A stretch of 5,116 nt of DNA from Thermoplasmatales archaeon ex4484_36 (lineage in GTDB: Archaea > Thermoplasmatota > Penumbrarchaeia > Penumbrarchaeales > EX4484-36). The stretch spans positions 1 to 5,116 of the forward strand of contig NJDV01000103.1 in assembly GCA_002254765.1 (NCBI GenBank), read 5' to 3'. This document shows, piece after piece, positions 1 to 3,698 of this stretch. The position numbers and the translations under genes were made by a program. Below the pieces are notes generated by a model, which ran no database searches, was not told the DNA's origin, and saw nothing but the letters and a program-made list of their open reading frames with translations. Within the stretch, counting starts at the first letter, position 1. Each line of letters begins with the position of its first letter.

Positions 1-151
1 TTATATCCACGATAAGTTGCACAATAAAGGCTACGGAGATGGAAATGGCGGCGTACCAGGTGAACATCCCTCTCCTTATCCAGGGGAGAATGGCGGGAGA
101 TATGGAGAGTATGAGGAAGACACCTATAAGAACTGGGGGAGGGATGTACAT
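1..151 (-). CDS. Membrane protein of unknown function, N-terminal fragment
   Basis: A reading frame on the minus strand opens with ATG at 151 and runs off the left edge after 50 codons without a stop. An in-frame GTG at 157 is an alternative start. The peptide is strongly hydrophobic. One likely membrane segment spans about residues 5-23, followed by a short basic turn, W-I-R-R-G at 24-28. A second hydrophobic stretch covers about residues 30-48. By the positive-inside rule the basic turn faces the cytoplasm and the N-terminus faces out. The gene follows cbf5 in the same direction after a gap of roughly 45 bases. A TATA-like TTTAATAA lies 28 nt before the ATG and there is no ribosome binding site close to the start, so a leaderless transcript is likely. 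I do not recognise the family. With so little protein visible, a small membrane protein or the start of a multi-pass transporter are equally possible. Confidence 0.6.
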   Translation of the reverse strand, partial: MYIPPPVLIGVFLILSISPAILPWIRRGMFTWYAAISISVAFIVQLIVDI

Positions 152-171
152 CGCCACATAATGAGCGACAC

Positions 172-179
172 TTATTAAA
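172..179 (-). promoter_or_regulatory. Putative TATA box for the left-edge membrane protein gene
   Basis: On the minus strand the sequence TTTAATAA begins 28 nt before the ATG at 151, the distance expected between an archaeal TATA box and the transcription start. This would put the transcript start at or within a few bases of the ATG. It lies in the short gap after the cbf5 stop, so the membrane protein gene could be transcribed independently. Basis is position and AT-rich composition in GC-rich DNA; no start-site data. Confidence 0.4.
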
Positions 180-199
180 TTCCTTCCGGCCCTTTAGGC

Positions 200-1180
200 T
201 CAACTTTCCTCTTTTCCGCCCCCCCACCCCTTGGGATAGACCCCGGGGGGCATGAAGACCTTCTCTATCCTCACAGCAACGCCGCTTCTCCCCCGGGAGT
301 AGGAGGAAGCGTTCTCCTCCGAGGTTCCCACGCACACCGCCTCCCCTTTGAGGGTCTTCACCACCACCACATCCCCCTTCCTTATGCCCCCCGAGAGCTT
401 CACAACCCCGGGGAAGTAGAGGTCTGAGCCGTGGGCCAGAGCGTCAACGGCGGAGTCCTTGACGTACACCTCCCCCATCCCCCGGAAGATGTCCTCGAAG
501 GGCCTTATAACGCGCCTTAGCTCCTCTTCTATTCCCTCTTCCCTCCAGAAGACCACAGCGTCCTTCAGGTCCTGCAAGGTGACGAGGTTCTCCTCCCTGA
601 AGGGGCCGCTGGAGATTCTCCTCAGCTCCACCATATTTGCCCCTACCCCCAGCACCTCCCCCATGTCGTGGATGAGTGTCCTTATGTAGGTCCCCGGGTC
701 GCACTTCACCCTCAGGAGCACCTCCCTCCCCTCTGCCTCAAGGATTTTGATGTAGTGCACCCTTCTTGTCCTCAGTTGCCTCTTCACGGCGGAGCGAAGG
801 GGAGGCATCTGGTAGATCTCCCCGGTGAACTCCCTCGCCAGCACCTCCAGCCTCTTAAGCGGCACATCCCCGTGAAGCTTCATGAGGGCTATGTACTCCT
901 TGGGCCTCTCTGTGATGTATTTAAGAGCCCTGGTAGCGTTCTCAATGGCAACGGGTAGGACCCCGGTGGTGTGGGGGTCAAGGGTCCCACTGTGACCCGC
1001 TCGTTTCACGGAGAGAATCTCCTTGACCCAGGCAGAGACCTGGTGGCTTGTGGGCCCGTGGGGCTTGTCTAGAACCACAACGCCCAGGTGTATGTACTCC
1101 TCAATGGGTCTCTCCGTGGGAGGGTGGCCGTAGCGGACGTCCGTCCGCTCCTCAGCGAGAACGATGTACCCCTCCGCCAA
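200..1180 (-). CDS. cbf5: Archaeal RNA pseudouridine synthase Cbf5 (H/ACA RNP catalytic subunit)
   Basis: Cbf5 is the TruB-family catalytic subunit of archaeal H/ACA ribonucleoproteins. With Nop10, Gar1, L7Ae and guide RNAs it isomerises uridine to pseudouridine in rRNA, and it can also act on U55 of tRNA. From the TTG at 1180 the protein has 326 residues, close to the roughly 330-340 of archaeal relatives. Visible motifs are the motif I stretch L-D-K-P-H-G-P-T-S-H at about 37-46, the catalytic loop G-H-S-G-T-L-D-P at 62-69 with catalytic Asp68, the G-T-Y-I-R-T-L motif at 163-169, and a C-terminal PUA domain at about 238-316. It ends in the family-typical K-V-F-M-P-P-x-x-Y-P-K. The start is set by a GGTGA site 4 nt before the TTG. 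A TTG at 1201 would add 7 residues, but its only purine-rich site abuts it directly. The gene follows the Cys-knuckle gene with almost no gap. No key residue is missing. Confidence 0.96.
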   Translation of the reverse strand: MAEGYIVLAEERTDVRYGHPPTERPIEEYIHLGVVVLDKPHGPTSHQVSAWVKEILSVKRAGHSGTLDPHTTGVLPVAIENATRALKYITERPKEYIALMKLHGDVPLKRLEVLAREFTGEIYQMPPLRSAVKRQLRTRRVHYIKILEAEGREVLLRVKCDPGTYIRTLIHDMGEVLGVGANMVELRRISSGPFREENLVTLQDLKDAVVFWREEGIEEELRRVIRPFEDIFRGMGEVYVKDSAVDALAHGSDLYFPGVVKLSGGIRKGDVVVVKTLKGEAVCVGTSEENASSYSRGRSGVAVRIEKVFMPPGVYPKGWGGGKEES

Positions 1181-1184
1181 CGTC

Positions 1185-1189
1185 TCACC
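1185..1189 (-). promoter_or_regulatory. Ribosome binding site of cbf5, containing the upstream stop codon
   Basis: GGTGA on the minus strand sits 4 nt before the TTG at 1180, the same motif and spacing as at the acyl-CoA synthetase start at 3699. The TGA within it is the stop codon of the preceding gene. Ribosomes finishing that gene would sit on the cbf5 initiation site, which suggests translational coupling. This geometry is the reason for choosing 1180 over 1201 as the cbf5 start. Confidence 0.55.
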
Positions 1190-1700
1190 CCAGTAGTTCA
1201 ATCCTTCCGAAGATCTCTTCCACCTCCCCCGAAAGCTCTCTCAAGAACCTTTCACTTCTCCTTGTGCACTCCCTGCACTGGGCGAGCCCCAAGCCCTTAA
1301 GTCCCGTGTCCTTCGGGGTCCATTCCAACGGGTTGCTGTCAAACCTTTGAAGCTCCTTTTTCAGGAGCTCCGAGGGGGAAGAGGGACATGTGCTGCACCT
1401 GCGGGGGGGTTTTCCAGCCTTCCCCTGCGGAGGCGTAGCGCTCTCTGAGAAGCGTTCAAGCTTTCTCCTTATCTCCGAGAGTTTTTTTAGCACTTCAAGG
1501 GGCCCTCCGGCGATTAGTGTCTCCTTAAGTCCCCCGGTGACAACCCCATCCACCGTGGGATACCTCTGCAGGGCCCTTATTACAGCCGCCAAGTGCTCGG
1601 GCCTCTCGTAGCTGAAGGCCTCCTCCCCTTCCAGCTCGATCACCAAGTGGTTCATTCTCCTTGAGGTGAGGAGCTTCTCCTGAACTTTCAAATCCGTCAC
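1185..1700 (-). CDS. Conserved-looking protein of unknown function with two Cys-x2-Cys knuckles
   Basis: This 171-residue soluble protein has no signal peptide or membrane segment. Residues about 17-82 look like a compact alpha/beta domain rich in charged helices, with the glycine-rich stretch V-V-T-G-G-L-K-E-T-L at 53-62. A low-complexity linker rich in Pro, Gly and Lys follows at about 85-101. Then come C102-S-T-C105 and C142-R-E-C145, two knuckles 36 residues apart that could together bind one structural zinc ion; a charged helix ends the protein. I do not recognise the family. Nucleic-acid or RNP binding is plausible from the zinc knuckles and from coupling to cbf5, but is not shown. The annotated start is GTG at 1700, whose only purine-rich site (GGAG) is too close, so the transcript may be nearly leaderless. 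TTG at 1691 and ATG at 1652, just after AAGGAGA, are alternatives. Its stop overlaps the cbf5 ribosome binding site. Confidence 0.8.
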   Translation of the reverse strand: MTDLKVQEKLLTSRRMNHLVIELEGEEAFSYERPEHLAAVIRALQRYPTVDGVVTGGLKETLIAGGPLEVLKKLSEIRRKLERFSESATPPQGKAGKPPRRCSTCPSSPSELLKKELQRFDSNPLEWTPKDTGLKGLGLAQCRECTRRSERFLRELSGEVEEIFGRIELLG

Positions 1701-1726
1701 GCTCCGAATCCGGAACTGTGCGAATG

Positions 1727-1741
1727 TACTAAAATGTTATT
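1727..1741. promoter_or_regulatory. Putative divergent promoter core between the Cys-knuckle gene and mfnA
   Basis: This is the only AT-rich patch in the gap between two divergent genes. On the plus strand TACTAAAA at 1727-1734 lies 28 nt before the mfnA ATG at 1755. On the minus strand ATTTTAGT (1735-1728) lies about 35 nt before the GTG at 1700. The two boxes overlap, so both directions may use one binding patch for the TATA-binding protein. Inferred from position and composition only. Confidence 0.35.
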
Positions 1742-1754
1742 ACACCCGAGCGCT

Positions 1755-2717
1755 ATGGTGGGGTTGGTCGTTGAAATGCGCGAAAAGGGTATGGGTCTCC
1801 CGGAGCTGGTGGAGGAGCTCCTGAAGTACCATCGGATGGACGAGCACTTCTCCAAGGGAAGGATCTTGGGGTCCATGTGCACCGAGCCCCATCCCGTGGC
1901 CAGGGCCGCCCATATGCTCTTTATAGAGGCCAACCTAGGGAACCCCCGCCTCTACAGGGGAACGGCCTCAATGGAGAAGGAGGTCATAGGCGACCTCGGA
2001 AGGCTTATGGGGCTTGATGAGCCTGCCGGCTACATTCTCTCCGGCGGCACCGAGGCCAACATAACAGCTCTCTATCTTGCAAAGAAGAAGACAGGGGGAA
2101 GATATGTAGTCTACCCCAAGAGCGCTCATTTCTCCATCCAGAAGGCCATAAAGCTCCTGGATCTAAAGCCCCTCCCGGTGGAGCTCACCGAGGAGTACGT
2201 CATGGACGTGGATCATCTGAGAAAGAGGCTCGAGGAGGTTTCCCCCGGCAGGCTTGCTGCGGCCGTTGCCGTTGCTGGCTCCACAGAGCTCGGTACTGTA
2301 GACCCTGTAGATGAGATCTCTTCAGCCCTCCCCCCCGGGGTGCCCCTCCACGTGGATGCGGCCTTTGGGGGATTCGTGCTTCCCTTCTTGCCCTTCAGGG
2401 GGAAGTATAATTTTGAGGTGGATGGTGTGACCTCCATGACCGTTGACCCCCACAAGATGGGCCTATCTACCATCCCCTCAGGAGCCCTTCTCCTTAGGGG
2501 TTTTGAGGATTTCAAGAGGATTGCGGTCTCCTCCCCCTACCTCACAGAGCCCTTCGCTTATACCCTTGCGGGCACCCGTGCTTCTGCGGCGGTGGCGGCC
2601 ACCTGGGCGGTGATGAACCACCTGGGGGTCTTCAGAGGAGGCTTGAGGATGCCGGTTGGTATGTCTCCAAGGTCTGCAAGCCCCCTGCACTGCGTTTCGT
2701 CCTTATGCCTCATGTGA
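1755..2717 (+). CDS. mfnA: MfnA-family PLP-dependent tyrosine/aspartate decarboxylase, C-terminus disrupted
   Basis: MfnA is a cytoplasmic group II PLP-dependent decarboxylase. It converts tyrosine to tyramine for methanofuran in methanogens, or aspartate to beta-alanine for coenzyme A in other archaea; which applies here cannot be read from the sequence. From the ATG at 1755 the frame gives 320 residues. PLP-site motifs are intact: S-G-G-T-E-A-N at 96-102, His125 in A-H-F-S (expected to stack on the ring), Asp201 in H-V-D-A-A, and D-P-H-K with Schiff-base Lys234. G-T-R at 273-275 is also conserved. The match stops after Gly291. The next 29 residues are out of frame and resemble nothing in the family, while the true C-terminus lies in another frame at 2630-2773. 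The start at 1755 fits a TATA-like box 28 nt upstream. ATG at 1776 is also compatible with homologue N-termini, and ATG at 1734 would overlap the TATA box. As read, the protein lacks most of its C-terminal domain and is probably inactive, unless the break is a sequencing or assembly error. Confidence 0.9.
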   Translation: MVGLVVEMREKGMGLPELVEELLKYHRMDEHFSKGRILGSMCTEPHPVARAAHMLFIEANLGNPRLYRGTASMEKEVIGDLGRLMGLDEPAGYILSGGTEANITALYLAKKKTGGRYVVYPKSAHFSIQKAIKLLDLKPLPVELTEEYVMDVDHLRKRLEEVSPGRLAAAVAVAGSTELGTVDPVDEISSALPPGVPLHVDAAFGGFVLPFLPFRGKYNFEVDGVTSMTVDPHKMGLSTIPSGALLLRGFEDFKRIAVSSPYLTEPFAYTLAGTRASAAVAATWAVMNHLGVFRGGLRMPVGMSPRSASPLHCVSSLCLM

Positions 2718-2773
2718 AGAGGAGGCACTTAGAGGAGTTTCTGAAGGATTTTGAGGCCCTAATTCAAACCTAG
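2630..2773 (+). pseudogene. mfnA: Displaced C-terminal end of mfnA in another frame
   Basis: This 47-codon stretch, ending in TAG, encodes the last part of an MfnA C-terminal domain. It holds R-L-E-D-A-G-W-Y-V-S, then P-A-L-R-F-V-L-M-P-H-V, then a final helix. These match recalled MfnA pieces such as G-I-Y-V-S and A-L-R-I-V-V-M-P-H-I in the Methanocaldococcus protein. Relative to that protein about 47 residues are absent between the last good in-frame residue (Gly at 2625-2627) and this piece. 291 plus 47 missing plus 47 gives about 385, near the usual family length. The break is therefore a deletion of roughly 140 bases that is not a multiple of three, not a simple one-base slip. It could be a genuine pseudogene or an assembly fault. 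Confidence 0.85.
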
Positions 2774-2784
2774 ATACAAAAACC

Positions 2785-2792
2785 TGAAATAC
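2785..2792 (+). promoter_or_regulatory. Putative TATA-like box for the DUF2330-like gene
   Basis: TGAAATAC begins 29 nt before the ATG at 2814, matching the spacing at other likely leaderless starts here. No ribosome binding site precedes that ATG. This supports ATG 2814 rather than TTG 2833 as the original start. The match is weak; an AT-rich run at 2773-2782 is an alternative. Confidence 0.3.
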
Positions 2793-2813
2793 CACCCCCA
2801 CAATTCATACACC

Positions 2814-2849
2814 ATGAAGCACAAATTCTACATTGTTGTCCTCCTTATC
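2814..2849 (+). pseudogene. Signal peptide start of the DUF2330-like protein, out of frame with the body
   Basis: ATG at 2814 opens M-K-H-K-F-Y-I-V-V-L-L-I, a basic head followed by a hydrophobic run, the classic beginning of a Sec signal peptide. Continuing this frame gives an unrelated hydrophilic tail and a TGA at about 2925. The protein body is in the next frame from around 2850. The hydrophobic core is too short to be complete, so the join probably lost more than one base. The exact breakpoint cannot be placed; the end coordinate marks only where signal-like sequence stops. Confidence 0.55.
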
Positions 2850-3621
2850 GAGGGAGGCGCTGTACCTCACAACGGATGTCTTCCCGAGGCATCTGGACGG
2901 AGGGAGTGGAAAGATAGAGCTTATTGAGGTCCTGCCCCTCCCCTCCAGTCCCGAGGTGAAGATGGCAGATGAGAAGACCTTCTCTAATCTGAACCGCCTA
3001 CTTCAGGAGAAGAAGGCGAGGATGAGCATCTACGGATATGGTCCCGCAATGGACAACTACTACAAGGGGATAAAAGGAGAGAACTTCACCCTCCCCTCAT
3101 GGATGAGGGTGAGGGTGGAGGACTACCTCGCCAGGGGCATAAACCACTTCGTCTTTGACTACATAAGCGTATATCTGAACAGAGTCAACAGCGTAAAACC
3201 GTTGGTGTTCTTTTTCAACACCACACGTCTTTACTATCCCATGTACATCTCGGCGGGCCTTCAGGGCTACGGCCAGGTGAGGCTGTTCATAATTACGGAT
3301 CAGGTGCTTCCAGAGAAGACGATCTCCCGTGATCTCGGTTTCAGGATTGACGATAAGATTCCCCTAAGGAAGTCCGAGCTGAAATCCATAAACTCCACTA
3401 TGTATAACTTCCCCTTAAAGAATTACCTGCAACTCTATGTGGTGACCTCCTACGTGAGCTATTCAACAGGGAGTACAAATCTTGATCTGTACGTTGAATC
3501 GGAGGGGGTGTACACCCCACCGATGTACAACTTGATAGACCTTTTTCTTTTCATCGCGATCTTTGCCGCCCTTATGGGGATTATCTATTTCCTGTGGAGG
3601 AGGAACCTTCGTAAGAAGTGA
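2833..3621 (+). CDS. DUF2330-like surface protein with C-terminal membrane anchor, N-terminus disrupted
   Basis: The open frame from a TTG at 2833 gives 262 residues. About residues 30-165 resemble my recollection of DUF2330: L-P-L-P-S-S-P-E-V at 34-42, a helix at about 93-101 followed by G-I-N-H-F-V, then V-K-P-L-V-F-F-F-N-T at 121-130, the Y-Y-P-M-Y-I-S-A strand at 134-141, and L-F-I-I-T-D-Q-V at 151-158. A single membrane segment spans about 233-254 and is followed by W-R-R-N-L-R-K-K, a basic cytoplasmic tail. This predicts a type I protein with its domain outside the cell, which needs a signal peptide. The body lacks one, but a signal peptide start lies just upstream in another frame (ATG 2814). 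The TTG is therefore probably not the native start. Function is unknown. Adjacent mfnA and acyl-CoA synthetase genes give no clear hint, and this gene probably had its own promoter. Family assignment rests on pattern recall and could be wrong; the membrane topology is firmer. Confidence 0.7.
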   Translation: MLSSLSREALYLTTDVFPRHLDGGSGKIELIEVLPLPSSPEVKMADEKTFSNLNRLLQEKKARMSIYGYGPAMDNYYKGIKGENFTLPSWMRVRVEDYLARGINHFVFDYISVYLNRVNSVKPLVFFFNTTRLYYPMYISAGLQGYGQVRLFIITDQVLPEKTISRDLGFRIDDKIPLRKSELKSINSTMYNFPLKNYLQLYVVTSYVSYSTGSTNLDLYVESEGVYTPPMYNLIDLFLFIAIFAALMGIIYFLWRRNLRKK

Positions 3622-3698
3622 AAAGTGGGCTCACCCTATCGGGGAGAAGTTTTATCACCCCCTCTTTAATTCACCCCTGCCAATTCAAGGGTGAGAGC
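3622..3698 (+). promoter_or_regulatory. Promoter and leader of the acyl-CoA synthetase gene
   Basis: This intergenic gap holds a TATA-like TTTTATCA at 3650-3657, preceded by a purine-rich stretch (GGAGAAG) in the place of the B recognition element. Transcription would start near 3678-3682, leaving a leader of about 20 nt that includes the ribosome binding site. A second AT-rich run, TTTAAT at 3665-3670, is too close to the start to serve a leadered transcript. No clear T-rich terminator for the upstream gene is visible apart from the TTTT in the TATA box. Confidence 0.4.
3690..3694 (+). promoter_or_regulatory. Ribosome binding site of the acyl-CoA synthetase
   Basis: GGTGA, complementary to the 3' end of archaeal 16S rRNA, sits 4 nt before the ATG at 3699. 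It fixes this start and shares motif and spacing with the proposed cbf5 site. Confidence 0.7.

Noticed and set aside
459..958. Overlapping frames on both strands inside cbf5, including 459-689 and 668-958 on plus and 444-704 on minus
   Set aside because: Cbf5 is intact across the stretch with catalytic and PUA motifs in order; the other frames give low-complexity peptides and no start signals.
1641..1680. Small inverted repeat GGAG-AAG-CTCC near the start of the Cys-knuckle gene (minus strand)
   Set aside because: A four-base stem is expected by chance in GC-rich coding DNA and sits within the reading frame.
1734..1754. ATG at 1734 as the mfnA start
   Set aside because: It overlaps the proposed TATA box and would add residues not expected from homologues; starts at 1755 or 1776 fit better.
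2622..2640. Programmed frameshifting to explain the mfnA break
   Set aside because: A frameshift alone would not account for the roughly 47 missing residues, and no convincing slippery heptamer is seen.
2628..2717. The 29-residue tail of the mfnA frame as a genuine alternative C-terminus
   Set aside because: It matches nothing in the family, and the true family C-terminus is encoded by the same bases in another frame.
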